NCBI GenBank assembly: GCA_963760965.1
Contig: CAVXEW010000008.1
Coordinates: 1 to 64,000 of the forward strand
Direction of reading: 5' to 3'
Length of the DNA: 64,000 bases
Source of the DNA: Pararhizobium_B sp963760965
GTDB lineage: Bacteria; Pseudomonadota; Alphaproteobacteria; Rhizobiales; Rhizobiaceae
The translations under genes and the position numbers were made by a program. Of the stretch, positions 43,696 through 53,542 are shown piece after piece. The stretch's first letter is position 1. The number at the start of each line of letters is the position of its first letter. Below the pieces are notes generated by a model that was not told the origin of the DNA, searched no databases, and was given only the letters and a program-made list of their open reading frames with translations.

Positions 43696-44544
43696 CTAGC
43701 GAACCAGAATGACGGGCACGCGAACCGTGCGAACCATGGACGTCGTCGTGCTGCCGACGATGAGGCTCCTTAGCGGCGAGTGTCCGTAGGCGCCCATCAC
43801 GAGGACTGCACCCGGCGTCTCGCCGACGACCGACGCGATCACGTCTTCGGGGCGCCCGGCGTCGAGCGTGGCAGCGACATCGCGGCCTTCAAGCTCTTCG
43901 CTTGCACGGGCACTCAGCTGCCGGCGCCTGTCCTCCCCTGCACCCGCCACCACCACATGAACCGAGAGCCCGTCCAAAAGGGGAGAGTTGGCGCATCTTT
44001 CGAGCGCGCGATGCGCGGCCGGACTGCCGTCGAAGGCAAGCACGGCAACCCGGGGAGGTTCGACTTCGCGGGAGGCGACGATCACGGGACGCTTGCTGGC
44101 GCGGACGACGCGCTCGATCTTCGAACCGATGTGGCCGCTCGCGAACTCGTGGCTCGCCCCGCGCTTCCCGATGATGACGATGCGCGCATCCTCTTCACGT
44201 TCGAGGATGGTCTCGACGATTCCGCCATGCCGATGGAGTGGTTTCACGTCGGCGGCCCCCGCCGAGCGAAGCCGTTCCTCGCAGCGTTGGAGCAGGACGC
44301 GGCCTCGTTCGACTTCCAGCCTCGAACTTGCTTCTTCCGCCCGCGTCAGTTCTTCCAGCAGCTGCGATTTCGTGCCGAGGCCAATCGCACCGGAAAGATC
44401 GTGCCGCTCTGCCACCGCCTTTCTCCGCTGAACGACGTGCAGCAGTTCGACGGGCAACGTCAGCCGGCGCGAGGCCCAGGCAGCAAGGTCGCAGACCGGA
44501 GAAGCGTAGGCGGATGCGTCGATGCAGGCCAGAATGGTCTTCAT
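43696..44544 (-). CDS. Tandem-domain universal stress protein
   Basis: 282 residues made of two UspA domains (about 1-150 and 155-282). Each has the ATP-binding pattern. The first is IGKRGASHEFASGHIGSKIE, where the spacing is slightly altered. The second is GAYGHSPLRSLIVGSTTTSM, a standard G-2x-G-9x-G(S/T) motif. The first domain starts with TILACIDASAYA. Such proteins help survival in stress and energy limitation. The gene lies 16 bp from the end of the SulP pseudogene in the same direction, so the pair was probably an operon, as is common for Usp with SulP-type transporters. Confidence 0.9.
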   Translation of the reverse strand: MKTILACIDASAYASPVCDLAAWASRRLTLPVELLHVVQRRKAVAERHDLSGAIGLGTKSQLLEELTRAEEASSRLEVERGRVLLQRCEERLRSAGAADVKPLHRHGGIVETILEREEDARIVIIGKRGASHEFASGHIGSKIERVVRASKRPVIVASREVEPPRVAVLAFDGSPAAHRALERCANSPLLDGLSVHVVVAGAGEDRRRQLSARASEELEGRDVAATLDAGRPEDVIASVVGETPGAVLVMGAYGHSPLRSLIVGSTTTSMVRTVRVPVILVR

Positions 44545-44560
44545 TGGTCGATCCCTTTCC

Positions 44561-46050
44561 TCAATGCGCGGCGAGGAGCGTTTCGGCGTCGGGCTTGTCG
44601 TGGATCGCGAAGCGCTCGACCATCACCGCGCTCGGCTGGTTGAGCCCGACCACTTCCACCTGCGGTCCCCTCGCGGCGGAAACGGATCACCGCCTTGTCC
44701 AGCGTCCCGACTCCGGTGATGTCCCAGAAATGCGCGGCGCTCATGTCGATGACGACGCGATCGAGAACTTCCCTGAAATCGAACGCATCGGCGAAACGCT
44801 CGGCCGAAGCGAAGAAGATTTCGCCGGAGATCCGGTAGGTCCGCACCTTTCCGTCCGGCGACAATTCGCTGTCGACGCTGAACATCCGTTTGACCTTCGA
44901 CGCGAAGAAGAGACCGGAAAGGACGACGCCGGCGGCCACGCCCGCGGCAAGGTTGCCGCTCCAGACGACGATGACCACCGTCGCCACCATGACCAGCGAC
45001 GATTGCCATGGATTGCGGCCCACATCCTTGACCGAGCGCCAGGAGAAGGTGCCGATCGACACCATGATCATCACCGCGACCAGGCTCGGCATCGGGAATC
45101 CGCGCGACGAGCGGATTGAGCACGACGAGCAGGAAGAGCAGGAAGACGCCCGCGACGAGGGTCGAAAGCCGCGTCGAGCCTCCCGACTTCACGTTGATCA
45201 CGGACTGGCCGATCATGGCGCAGCCGCCCATCGCGCCGAGAAAGCCCGTCACAAGGTTGGCGATGCCCTGTCCGCGCATCTCCCGCGCCTTGTCGGAAGG
45301 CGTATCGGTGAAATCGTCGACGATCTGGGCCGTCAGCATCGTCTCGAGAAGGCCCGACCGCCGCCATGGTCAGCGAATAGGGGAGGATGATCCGGAGGGT
45401 ATCGAGCGTGAACGGGACATGGGGAATGCGCAAGGACCGGCAGCGATGTCGGCAGTTGTCCCATGTCGCCCACCGTGTTGACGTGGATGCCCCCAAAGAC
45501 GGTGACGAACGTCAGGACGACGATCGCGACGAGCGGGGACGGGATCGCCTTCGTCAGCAGCGGGAACAGGTAGATGATGGCGAGGCCGGCCGCGACCAGA
45601 AGATAGGTGACCGGCGCGAACATGCAGCAGCTGAGGCAACTGCGCCATGAAGATCAGGATGGCGAGCGCGTTGACGAAGCCCGTGACCACCGAGCGCGAC
45701 ACGTATTGCATCAGCAGGTCGAGCCGCAGCAGGGAGGCAACGACCTGGAAGAAGCCCATGAGAACGGTGGCGGCGAAGAGGTAGTCGACGCCGTAGTCGC
45801 GCACGAGCGGGATGATGACGACCGCGACCGAGGCGGTCGCCGCCGAGATCATGCCGGGACGCCCTCCCGTGAACGCGATGATGACCGCAATCGAAAACGA
45901 GGCATAGAGCCCCACGCGCGGGTCGACGCCGGCAATGACGGAAAATCCGATCGCCTCCGGTATGAGGGCGAGCGCGACAACGATGCCGGCGAGAATGTCG
46001 GCGCGCGGATTGGAGAGCCAATCGCGACGTACGGAAGCGAGACTGGGCAT
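44561..46050 (-). pseudogene. SulP-family anion transporter with five +1 frameshifts
   Basis: A SulP/SLC26-type transporter with C-terminal STAS domain, spread over six open segments. In order: MPSLASVRRDWLSNPRADIL to VSRSVVTGFVNALAILIF; APVTYLLVAAGLAIIYLFPL to GDMGQLPTSL; RIPHVPFTLDTLRI; ETMLTAQIVDDFTDTPSDKA to LFLLVVLNPL; MPSLVAVMIMVSIGTFSW to the STAS stretch VVIDMSAAHFWDITGVG; and EVVGLNQPSAVMVERF to the stop at 44561-44563. The joints lie near 45620, 45430, 45360, 45085 and 44665, and each is explained by one extra base. Repaired length is about 495 residues, normal for the family. Functional product is not expected. Confidence 0.88.
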
Positions 46051-46480
46051 TCGATACTCATCAGGGTGCATCGCTTCGCCGGCGTGCCGGGCGCAGGGGC
46101 CATGGGCGCAGGGACCGACGTCCCGCGATGCGTGGATTGTCCCGGGGATAAGCGCCGGGGGGAGCCACCCGGCAAGTCCGGGTCCGGTGAGAGCGGTTGC
46201 CTCTAGCCTGAAACCGCTCTTGCTGCAATTGCGAAGAACGCAATGCTGCTACCGCGTTTCGCAGGGTTGACGCTGCCGCCGGCGGGCGCGGCGTGAAACC
46301 CGCGGCCGGCGAGAGTGTGCTGGAGCAGAACGCGGCAAGATTGGCTGTCGCATTGATCACGCTCAAGGCCGGGTCCGCTTCATGTCGGCAGTTTGGCGTC
46401 TGTTTCGCCGGAAGCCCGGTCCGGGGTAGTGAGCCGGCCGATCCGTACGCCCGCGACCGGGCCAGGCAGCAGGTGGTGAG
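46051..46480. other. Intergenic region with a strong hairpin
   Basis: No gene is supported in these 430 bases. A perfect 9-bp stem AGAGCGGTT-N13-AACCGCTCT lies at 46190-46220, about 140 bp before the SulP pseudogene start and 260 bp before the rightward gene. With no T-tract it may be an operator or leader structure. Nothing else recognisable is present. Confidence 0.45.
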
Positions 46481-47224
46481 ATGAACGGCCCAGATCTGAT
46501 CCGGTCTTCCTGCAGGAAGGCTTTCGACCAAGGCGGATTTCGTCCTGCCTCCGTCGTGACCGATGCCGATACACGTGCTCGGCCGTTGGCCGCCTCGGCG
46601 ATCGACCGGATGGCGGCGAACTTCCTGGCTTCGGTCGATCTCTCCCGCCTCGGCCGGATTCGCTACCGGGGCGCCCACGACGTGATTTCCCCGGGCCGGG
46701 TCAAGTATGTCGACGGCTTCAGGCACTGGGTCTGGAGGAATGCCCAGCGCATTCACGAGGCGGGACTCGACCGGGGGCCCAGCCGAATACTCGAACTTGG
46801 CTCCGGCGGCTGCATCTTCGCGGCGATGTGCCGGCGGCTTGGCCACGAGGTGGTCGCGACCGACAAGGACCGCGCCGACACGATCTTCAGGGAGCTCTCC
46901 GGCCTTCTCGGCGTAACGCCGGAATTGCTGAAGGTCGAACCCTTGCAGCCCCTGCCGACGCGGAAGTGGGGACGCTTCGACGTCGTGGCGGCCTACGCGC
47001 TTTGCTTCAACTCGAACGGGGGAGACCCGACCGGCAGGTGGGGGGAAAGCCAATGGCGATTCTTCTTTGACGATCTACGCCGGAACGTGCTTGCCGGGAG
47101 CGGACGGGTCGTCTTGAAGTTCAACCACGAGCATGAGCTGCGGCCGGCTGTAGAGGGGCAGGTTCGGGAAAAAAGATGGCGCAACATCGAGGTTCGCGGC
47201 CGAACCGTCAGTCTTCAGACCTGA
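46481..47224 (+). CDS. Class I SAM-dependent methyltransferase-like protein
   Basis: 247 residues. Motif I of the class I methyltransferase fold is clear: ILELGSGGCIFAAMCRRLGH, then VVATDKD, with the Asp expected to bind the ribose of S-adenosylmethionine. FDVVAAYALCFNSNGGDPTG follows at the motif IV position, and RVVLKFNHEH is the strand-5 region. The N-terminal 95 residues contain YVDGFRHWVWRNAQRIHEAG, unlike any family I can name, so the acceptor is unknown. No operon partner; stands alone between a hairpin region and a small orphan gene. Confidence 0.7.
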   Translation: MNGPDLIRSSCRKAFDQGGFRPASVVTDADTRARPLAASAIDRMAANFLASVDLSRLGRIRYRGAHDVISPGRVKYVDGFRHWVWRNAQRIHEAGLDRGPSRILELGSGGCIFAAMCRRLGHEVVATDKDRADTIFRELSGLLGVTPELLKVEPLQPLPTRKWGRFDVVAAYALCFNSNGGDPTGRWGESQWRFFFDDLRRNVLAGSGRVVLKFNHEHELRPAVEGQVREKRWRNIEVRGRTVSLQT

Positions 47225-47337
47225 AATTCCGGAACGGCGCATCATGCCACGGGCGGGCGACGGCGCGCCGGGGACCTCGCTGTCTCAAACGGAGAGTGGG
47301 ACCACGAGGCACCAAGATCAGCGAAGCGAACCCGCTC

Positions 47338-47568
47338 TCACGCCGCAGCCTCTCGCTTCACGACGAAGGTCTCGCCATCGAAGACGAGCACGGCGCCGCC
47401 GGACAGGCGGACCGAAAGCGTCGTCGTCTTTCCGTCATGCCCCTGGATCGGCGATCCCCGCGTCAGCGGATCGCCTTTCAGGATGCCGGTCCATATCGCC
47501 GGGAAGTCCTCTCCGTTCGCACGTGCCCGCTGGCAGCGCGAGAAAAGATTTTGTATCGCTTCGCTCAT
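47338..47568 (-). CDS. Hypothetical protein, 76 aa
   Basis: A small soluble protein beginning MSEAIQNLFSRCQRARANGE with a beta-rich second half (TLSVRLSGGAVLVFDGETFV). The composition and codon use fit a real gene, and a GGGGCG run lies nine bases before the ATG. I do not recognise the family. It is convergent with the methyltransferase-like gene. Confidence 0.5.
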   Translation of the reverse strand: MSEAIQNLFSRCQRARANGEDFPAIWTGILKGDPLTRGSPIQGHDGKTTTLSVRLSGGAVLVFDGETFVVKREAAA

Positions 47569-47788
47569 TCGTTTCGCCCCGAACAGAAGAAAGAGCGCTT
47601 AACCGAAAGGACACGGGAAGAACTTGATCTGGGTCAATTCCGCAAGCTACGGCTCCGCCGCGGCGATGGCAAGTTTGCCGTCCCGGTCCCGAATTCGCCT
47701 CCCCGCCTATGGGAAACGCTTGAAGGCGAGTCCAACGACATCGAGAAGAGGGATGGCGGCTGCTGGAGATGATCCGCAAGCTCCCTGA

Positions 47789-48076
47789 TCAGGCGGCGAA
47801 CGGCATCCCTCCGGCGTTCCGCCGCGCAGCGCGTGGCATCGCGCCCTGCTGCTGGCCGAGCATCGCGTAGAAGGTCGCGGCTTCTTCCGCGAAGACGTTC
47901 CGCTTCGGAGTGCGGATCACGGCCCGCTCGCGCCGCTCGTTTGCGAGCTCTTCGACGACGTAGCGGACCGCATCGAGCAGTGCCACATCGGCGCACAGGA
48001 CCGCAACCGAACGGTCGCCGCCGCGTTCGGGAAGCAGAAGAACATCGCAGCCTGTCGCCAACCCGATGTCGAGCAT
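47789..48076 (-). CDS. Hypothetical protein, 95 aa
   Basis: Begins MLDIGLATGCDVLLLPERGG after a well-placed GAGGGAG ribosome site, which decides this start over longer in-frame options up to 48316. A conserved-looking charged middle (VEELANERRERAVIRTPKRN) is followed by VFAEEAATFYAMLGQQQG. No family recognised. It follows the serine hydrolase gene in the same direction, 85 bp downstream. Confidence 0.55.
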   Translation of the reverse strand: MLDIGLATGCDVLLLPERGGDRSVAVLCADVALLDAVRYVVEELANERRERAVIRTPKRNVFAEEAATFYAMLGQQQGAMPRAARRNAGGMPFAA

Positions 48077-48161
48077 GGGAAGCTCCCTCATCTCTCGTTC
48101 GCGGCGTCGATACCATCGAAAAATGACAGGCAAGCGTCGGTTTGATGACGCAGGCGTGCCG

Positions 48162-49370
48162 TCATCCGCCCGATGCCAGAAGGCGAGGGTCGCGATTGAT
48201 GGCAGCAAGGAAGGCGACGTTGAGGCGATCGAATGCATCGTCCTGCGGCAATGGCTGCGAGGAAAGCTTGACGGCGACCGTCCCGGCTTCCGGGTCGACA
48301 TGCAGCCATTGCCCATGGATGCCGATGCCGCAGAAGGAACCGTGCGGGTCGCCGGTCACGTACCATTTGTTGCGGTATCGTCCACCGCCGAAGAGCTCGG
48401 AGAAATCACCCCCCGCCCATGCCTGCGGATCACCGTTCCGCAGCGTGTCGGAGATCCATGCACGGGGGATCACCTGCCTCCCGTCGACGAATCCGCCGGC
48501 GCGCACCGCCTCGCCCAGCCGCGCCAGGTCGCGGGCCGTGGTGGACACCCCGCCGGCAGCCCTGGCCGTTCCGATCGCGTCGACGGTGACGAAGGCGTCC
48601 GACTTCGCGCCGAGCGGCTTCCAGAGCAGTTCGGACACGAGATCGCAATATCGCCGTCCCGCCGCGCGCTCGATGACGATACCGAGCAGATCCGAGTTCG
48701 GGGAGGCGTAGGAAAACGGCCCGCCATGCGGCGCGGCGCCTCTGCGGATCGAAGCGAGGAAGTCCGGAAGGTTCTCCACCGTCTGCCCGGCATCGGCCGG
48801 ATTCCACAGCGTCGCCCGCCGATAGCGGGCATAGTCGCCATCGGCATTGAGATAGGACTCGTCGAACGACAGGCTGACGCGCATGTCGAGCAGATGGCGA
48901 AGCATGCAATCGCCATAGGCCGAACCGGCCACCTCCGGAACGTAGTCGACAACCCGCGCTTCCGGGTCGGCCACGCCTCGCTCCTGAAGAATTCCCAGGA
49001 CGACCGCGGTGATCGACTTGCTGATCGAGAAAACGATGTGGGGAGAGTCCGGGTCCGAATGGGCGGCGTAGTATTCCGCCACGATCGCCCCGTCCTTCAT
49101 CATCACGAATGCGTCGGTGTGCGAACGGGCGAGATAGGCGCGGGCACTCTCCTCGCCTGCGCCGAGATCGACTTCGATCTCGTCGAGAAGGCTGCCGGAT
49201 ACCGGTTCGATCATCTCGCGCGCACCGCCGCCGGCAGCGATCGTGGCGCTCGGGACGACCTCTCCGGCATGCTGGAACGCCCAGCGGCAGAAGGGAGCGC
49301 TACGCCAGTTGGAGAGGGTGACGTCCCGCCGTTCGAAACCGAAACGGCTGAAGAATTCGGTGCTGGTCAT
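48162..49370 (-). CDS. Serine hydrolase of the beta-lactamase/6-aminohexanoate-dimer hydrolase group
   Basis: 402 residues of the penicillin-binding-protein-like serine hydrolase family (class C beta-lactamase-related). The nucleophile motif SxxK is in HIVFSISKSITAVVLG, the YxN motif in FSYASPNSDLLGIV, and a GIHGQW stretch stands where the third motif (HxG-like) belongs. No signal peptide is seen, so the enzyme is likely cytoplasmic, like NylB-type amide hydrolases or esterases EstB. Substrate unknown. Start ATG 49370 chosen for GGGA seven bases upstream. Confidence 0.87.
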   Translation of the reverse strand: MTSTEFFSRFGFERRDVTLSNWRSAPFCRWAFQHAGEVVPSATIAAGGGAREMIEPVSGSLLDEIEVDLGAGEESARAYLARSHTDAFVMMKDGAIVAEYYAAHSDPDSPHIVFSISKSITAVVLGILQERGVADPEARVVDYVPEVAGSAYGDCMLRHLLDMRVSLSFDESYLNADGDYARYRRATLWNPADAGQTVENLPDFLASIRRGAAPHGGPFSYASPNSDLLGIVIERAAGRRYCDLVSELLWKPLGAKSDAFVTVDAIGTARAAGGVSTTARDLARLGEAVRAGGFVDGRQVIPRAWISDTLRNGDPQAWAGGDFSELFGGGRYRNKWYVTGDPHGSFCGIGIHGQWLHVDPEAGTVAVKLSSQPLPQDDAFDRLNVAFLAAINRDPRLLASGG

Positions 49371-49569
49371 GAAAGGTCCCATCGGTTGCCGGCATTCGAG
49401 CCTAACCGCGCCGCAACCTGCGAGACAAGGGCCTGCGCACCCGCAAACGAACCCGCGGCGTGTTCGCCCGCATGCGGAATTCCGCCGCCTGCCGTTGCCA
49501 TTGGCCCGGCGTTATGCTCGTATCGCTGGCGAACGAAACCCGCTCGAACGGGACAGGAGAGACGCTCGC

Positions 49570-50670
49570 GTGCCGGACCTGCCGGGAGAAGAGCCTGCAA
49601 TCGAAATCCGTGATGTGAGCAAGGTCTTCGGCGAGGGAGAAGATCGCGTCACCGCGCTGGATGGCGTCACGGTCACCATTCGGGAAAACGAGTTCTTCAC
49701 GCTGCTCGGACCGTCCGGATGCGGCAAGACGACCTTGCTGCGCCTCATCGCCGGTTTCGACTATCCGAGCGGGGGCGAGGTGCGTCTCCACGGCAAGGAC
49801 ATCGCCGCGCTGCCGCCCTACAGGCGGCCGATCAACACCGTCTTCCAGAGCTATGCCCTGTTCCCCCACATGACGGTCGGCCGGAACATCTCCTTCGGCC
49901 TCGAGATGCTCGGCTGGAAGAAGGCCGACATCGTCGCGCGCGTCGACGCCATGCTGAAGCTCGTGCGCATGGAGGCGCTGAAGGACAGGCGCGTCACGCA
50001 GATATCCGGCGGCCAGCAGCAACGGGTGGCGCTGGCGCGGGCATTGGCGCCGCAGCCGAAGGTCCTGCTTCTGGACGAGCCGCTTTCGGCACTGGACTAC
50101 AAGCTGCGCAAGGACATGCAGATCGAACTGAAACGGCTTCAGAATGAAACGGGGATCACCTTCATCTTCGTCACCCACGACCAGGAGGAAGCGCTGACCA
50201 TGTCCGACCGCATCGCCGTGCTTTCCGAAGGCAACGTCCTCCAGATCGGCTCGGCGCGGGAGATCTACGACAGGCCCTCGCAGCGCTTCGTCGCGGATTT
50301 CATCGGCGACACCAACTTTCTCGCCGGGGAGGTCGTCTCGGCAGACGATGCCTCGGCAGATGTCAGGCTTCCCGCTGGGCAGATCATACGCGCCGGCCTT
50401 CCGGAAAGGCTCAGGCCGACCGGCAAGGTCACGGTCGTTGTCCGGCCGGAACATGCCGATGTGATCGCGCCAGAGGAAGAGGCGACGCTCAGGGGCACCA
50501 TCTCGAACATCGTCTACTTCGGCACGGACACGCACTATCATCTCTCTCTCGACGAAGGCGGGGAATTCATGGTCCGCCGGCAGAACAGTCGCGCGTCGGT
50601 TGCATTCGAAATCGGTTCCAGGGCAGGCGTGCGCTTCGACGAAAACGCAGCGCACGTTCTGAGGGACTGA
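49570..50670 (+). CDS. potA: Spermidine/putrescine ABC transporter ATPase
   Basis: 366 residues, starting at GTG 49570 after AGGAG. The nucleotide-binding domain has Walker A GPSGCGKTTL, Q-loop VFQSYALFPHMTV, signature ISGGQQQRVALARAL, Walker B LLLDEPLSALD and the switch His in FVTHDQEEA. The C-terminal MOP/TOBE-like domain (about 245-366, with VRPEHADVI) is typical of PotA/CUT1-type ATPases. First gene of a four-gene potABCD operon. Confidence 0.93.
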   Translation: MPDLPGEEPAIEIRDVSKVFGEGEDRVTALDGVTVTIRENEFFTLLGPSGCGKTTLLRLIAGFDYPSGGEVRLHGKDIAALPPYRRPINTVFQSYALFPHMTVGRNISFGLEMLGWKKADIVARVDAMLKLVRMEALKDRRVTQISGGQQQRVALARALAPQPKVLLLDEPLSALDYKLRKDMQIELKRLQNETGITFIFVTHDQEEALTMSDRIAVLSEGNVLQIGSAREIYDRPSQRFVADFIGDTNFLAGEVVSADDASADVRLPAGQIIRAGLPERLRPTGKVTVVVRPEHADVIAPEEEATLRGTISNIVYFGTDTHYHLSLDEGGEFMVRRQNSRASVAFEIGSRAGVRFDENAAHVLRD

Positions 50671-51599
50671 TGGCTCGCTCGACACCGCCGCCCTCGAAAC
50701 TGGAAGCCGAAGCCGAAAGGTCCGCCGCTCGCGCCAACCGGCGCCTGACGATGCCCGCCCTCGCCATAATTGGCATCTTCGGCGTAATTCCCCTTGCCCT
50801 GATCCTTATCTACTCGTTTCTCGAACCGGGCCCCTATGGTGGCGTGGTTTGGAAGTTCTCGCCGGATGCCTATGTCAGCTTCCTCTTTCAACGCGACATC
50901 TTCTCCGGCACGCTGCAGTTTTCTCCGGACTATCTGCTGATCTATCTGCGGTCGTTTGCCTTCGCGCTCGTCACCACCGCCATCTGTCTGCTGCTCGGCT
51001 ATCCGACGGCCTATTTCATGGCGACGCGGCCGCCCGCGCAGCGCAATCTCTGGGTCCTCCTCATCACGATCCCGTTCTGGTCGAACCTGCTCGTGCGAAA
51101 CATCTCGATCATGTTCATCATCCGCGACAACGGCCTGATCAACAATGTCCTGATGGCGCTGCACCTGATCGACCGGCCGATTCCGATGCTCTACACCAAC
51201 TTCTCCATCGTGCTCGGCCTTCTCTACTCCTTCCTGCCCTTCATGGTGCTCCCCCTCTACTCGAGCCTGGAAAAGCTCGACTTCCGGCTGGTCGAGGCCG
51301 GCTACGATCTATACGCGACACGCCGGCGGATCCTCTGGCGAATCGTCATTCCGCTGTCGATGCCGGGTATCGTGGCAGGTTCCCTGCTTGTCTTCATTCC
51401 TGCGCTGGGTGCCTATGTCACTCCGATCATACTGGGCGGTGGCACCCACCTGATGATCGGCGACCTGATAGCACAGCAGTTTGGAGAAGGACGGAACTGG
51501 CCGCTCGGCTCCGCTCAGGCGTTCATCCTGATGGCCGTCGTGCTCGTGGCACTCTATTTCTACGTGCGCAACACCTCCGGGGGAACGCGGCGTGGCTAG
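50670..51599 (+). CDS. potB: Polyamine ABC permease PotB-like
   Basis: 309-residue permease with about six hydrophobic segments after a polar N terminus. The EAA coupling loop is in LVEAGYDLYATRRRILWRIV with following IPLSMPG. The start shares one base with the potA stop (TGATG), indicating translational coupling. Works with PotC as the membrane pair. Confidence 0.92.
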   Translation: MARSTPPPSKLEAEAERSAARANRRLTMPALAIIGIFGVIPLALILIYSFLEPGPYGGVVWKFSPDAYVSFLFQRDIFSGTLQFSPDYLLIYLRSFAFALVTTAICLLLGYPTAYFMATRPPAQRNLWVLLITIPFWSNLLVRNISIMFIIRDNGLINNVLMALHLIDRPIPMLYTNFSIVLGLLYSFLPFMVLPLYSSLEKLDFRLVEAGYDLYATRRRILWRIVIPLSMPGIVAGSLLVFIPALGAYVTPIILGGGTHLMIGDLIAQQFGEGRNWPLGSAQAFILMAVVLVALYFYVRNTSGGTRRG

Positions 51600-52404
51600 G
51601 CGCAAGGTCGAATCGGACGCAAGGGAGCAGCCGGGCTTCCGGACCATCGCCATGGTCTGCCTGGTGGCGCTGTACCTGCCGATCACGGTCCTGATGGTGT
51701 TCTCTCTGAACAGCGGCGACATCGTCTCGCACTGGGAGGGCCTCAGCCTTAAATGGTACGGCGTCGCGCTCGCCAACGAGGGGCTTCACGAGGCGGCGCG
51801 CAATACGATGATCATCGCCGTCAGCGCGATGCTGATCTCGACCACCGTCTCGACCCTTGCCGCGATCGGCATGACCCGCGTCAGGCCCTGGCGCGGTCTG
51901 ACGGCCGCGTTCATGGTGCTGAACATGCCGCTCATGGTGCCGGAGATCGTCACCGCTGTCGCGACGCTGTCATTCTTCGCCCTGCTTGCCGGAACCGTGG
52001 GGCTCAATCTCGGCATCGGAAACCTCATACTGGCCCACACGGTCTTCTGCATTCCCTTCGCCTACCTGCCGATCCGCGCACGTCTTCAGGATCTCGACCT
52101 GACGCTCGACATGGCGGCCGCCGACCTCTACGCGTCGCCGGCGCGCGCCTTCTTCCGCATAACCTTGCCGCTGCTGCTTCCCGGCGTCTTCTCCGGCATG
52201 GCTCTCGCCTTCATCGTCTCCTTCGACGACTTCACGATCACGCAACTCGTTGCGGGGCCCGGTCAGACCACTCTGCCGCTCTATATCTGGAACCAGACCC
52301 GCAAGCCCATGACGCCGGAAATCAACGCGACCTCGACGATCCTGCTGCTCGTCTCGATCGCTTTCGTATCGATATCTTTTCTGATCGCCCGGAAGCGCCG
52401 ATAA
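51592..52404 (+). CDS. potC: Polyamine ABC permease PotC-like
   Basis: 270-residue permease. The first hydrophobic segment follows GFRTIAMVCLVALYLPITVL. The EAA-type loop is DMAAADLYASPARAFFRITL, and FIVSFDDFTITQLVAGPGQT is a PotC/PotI hallmark. It begins at a GTG that overlaps potB by eight bases. The spacing and order match standard polyamine importers. Confidence 0.93.
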   Translation: MARRKVESDAREQPGFRTIAMVCLVALYLPITVLMVFSLNSGDIVSHWEGLSLKWYGVALANEGLHEAARNTMIIAVSAMLISTTVSTLAAIGMTRVRPWRGLTAAFMVLNMPLMVPEIVTAVATLSFFALLAGTVGLNLGIGNLILAHTVFCIPFAYLPIRARLQDLDLTLDMAAADLYASPARAFFRITLPLLLPGVFSGMALAFIVSFDDFTITQLVAGPGQTTLPLYIWNQTRKPMTPEINATSTILLLVSIAFVSISFLIARKRR

Positions 52405-52435
52405 GAAGGCGCGAATTCAAAGAGGAGAACCTGCC

Positions 52436-53479
52436 ATGATCCATCGATTGATGCTTGCGACATCCGTTGCCGCGCTGGTGTGCGCCAGTGGCCAGGCGTT
52501 CGCAGCCGGCGAGCTGCATATCTACAACTGGGGCAACTACACCAACCCGAAGCTGATCGACAAGTTCTCGAAGAAATACGACGTAAAGGTCACTCTCGAC
52601 GACTACGATTCCAACGCCACGATGATGTCGAAGGTTCGCGCCGGAAACAGCGGCTACGACATCGTCGTACCCTCCGACTACGCGGTGAAGATCATGATCG
52701 GCGAGGGGCTTCTGGCGAAGACCGAACCGGACAAGATGTCGAACTTCAAGAACGTGAAGCCGGACTATGTCGACATCTACTGGGACAAGGGCCGGCACTA
52801 CACCGTGCCGTGGCAGATCGGCACGACGTCGTTCGCGGTCAATACGGCGAAGTACAAGGGTGACATAGACAGCTATGCGATCCTGTTCGATCCGCCGAAA
52901 GAGCTGCGCGGCAAGATCAACATGCTGGATGACGCCGCGGTCGTCGTGGCCGCAGCCGAGCGCTATCTCGGAATTCCCCGCTGCACGACCGACAGCGCGC
53001 CGAGCCGCGCCGAGTTGAAGAAGGTCAACGACTTGCTGGTCAAGGCGAAGCCCGCCTGGAAGACCTTCAGCTACTCGACCATAGCCAAGATGACGGCTGG
53101 AGACGTCGACGCGTCGGAGGCATACAACGGCGCGGCCTATCGCATGCGCAAGAAGGTGCCGACCATCAAGTACGCCTACCCGAAGGAGGGTATCGAAGGC
53201 TGGATGGACAATGTCGCGGTCCTGAAGGACGCTCCCGACATGAAGAACGCGAAGCTCTTTCAGAATTTCGTCATGGATCCGGAAAACGCCGCGCTGATTT
53301 CGGAGTTTGCGGGCTACAGCAACGGCATCGAGGGCAGTCTGCAATACCTGCCGAAAGATTTTGCCACCGCTCCGGAAATCGACCCTCCGAAGGGAGCGCC
53401 GAAGCCGGAGTTCGTTCCCCCTTGTCCGCCCGACGTCGTCAAGATCACGAACCAGATCTGGACGAACGTGAAGAAGTGA
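52436..53479 (+). CDS. potD: Periplasmic polyamine-binding protein PotD/PotF-like
   Basis: 347 residues with a Sec signal peptide (about 1-23, ending AFA). The type II fold opens with ELHIYNWGNYTNPKLIDKFS, the classic start of PotD/PotF-type receptors. Further in are SGYDIVVPSDYAVKIMIGEG and the ligand-site region VPWQIGTTSFAVNT. The C terminus has PEFVPPCPPDVVKI with one late Cys; another, in IPRCTTDSAP, could pair with it. Ribosome site AGAGGAG before the ATG. Whether putrescine, spermidine or another amine is bound is not decided here. Confidence 0.92.
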   Translation: MIHRLMLATSVAALVCASGQAFAAGELHIYNWGNYTNPKLIDKFSKKYDVKVTLDDYDSNATMMSKVRAGNSGYDIVVPSDYAVKIMIGEGLLAKTEPDKMSNFKNVKPDYVDIYWDKGRHYTVPWQIGTTSFAVNTAKYKGDIDSYAILFDPPKELRGKINMLDDAAVVVAAAERYLGIPRCTTDSAPSRAELKKVNDLLVKAKPAWKTFSYSTIAKMTAGDVDASEAYNGAAYRMRKKVPTIKYAYPKEGIEGWMDNVAVLKDAPDMKNAKLFQNFVMDPENAALISEFAGYSNGIEGSLQYLPKDFATAPEIDPPKGAPKPEFVPPCPPDVVKITNQIWTNVKK

Positions 53480-53507
53480 TGCCCGGCCCGATTGCGGGAG
53501 CAGCAAG

Positions 53508-53542
53508 GCGCTGGCATGGGGGCTTTTGCCCCCGGCCAGCGC
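53508..53542. terminator. Large hairpin after potD, possible terminator
   Basis: Nested palindrome: outer arms GCGCTGGC (53508-53515) and GCCAGCGC (53535-53542), inner arms GGGGGC and GCCCCC around TTTT. Farther out, GCCCGGC just after the potD stop pairs with GCCGGGC near 53555, so the structure could extend to about 80 bases. No T-tract follows. It probably ends or stabilises the pot message. Confidence 0.6.
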
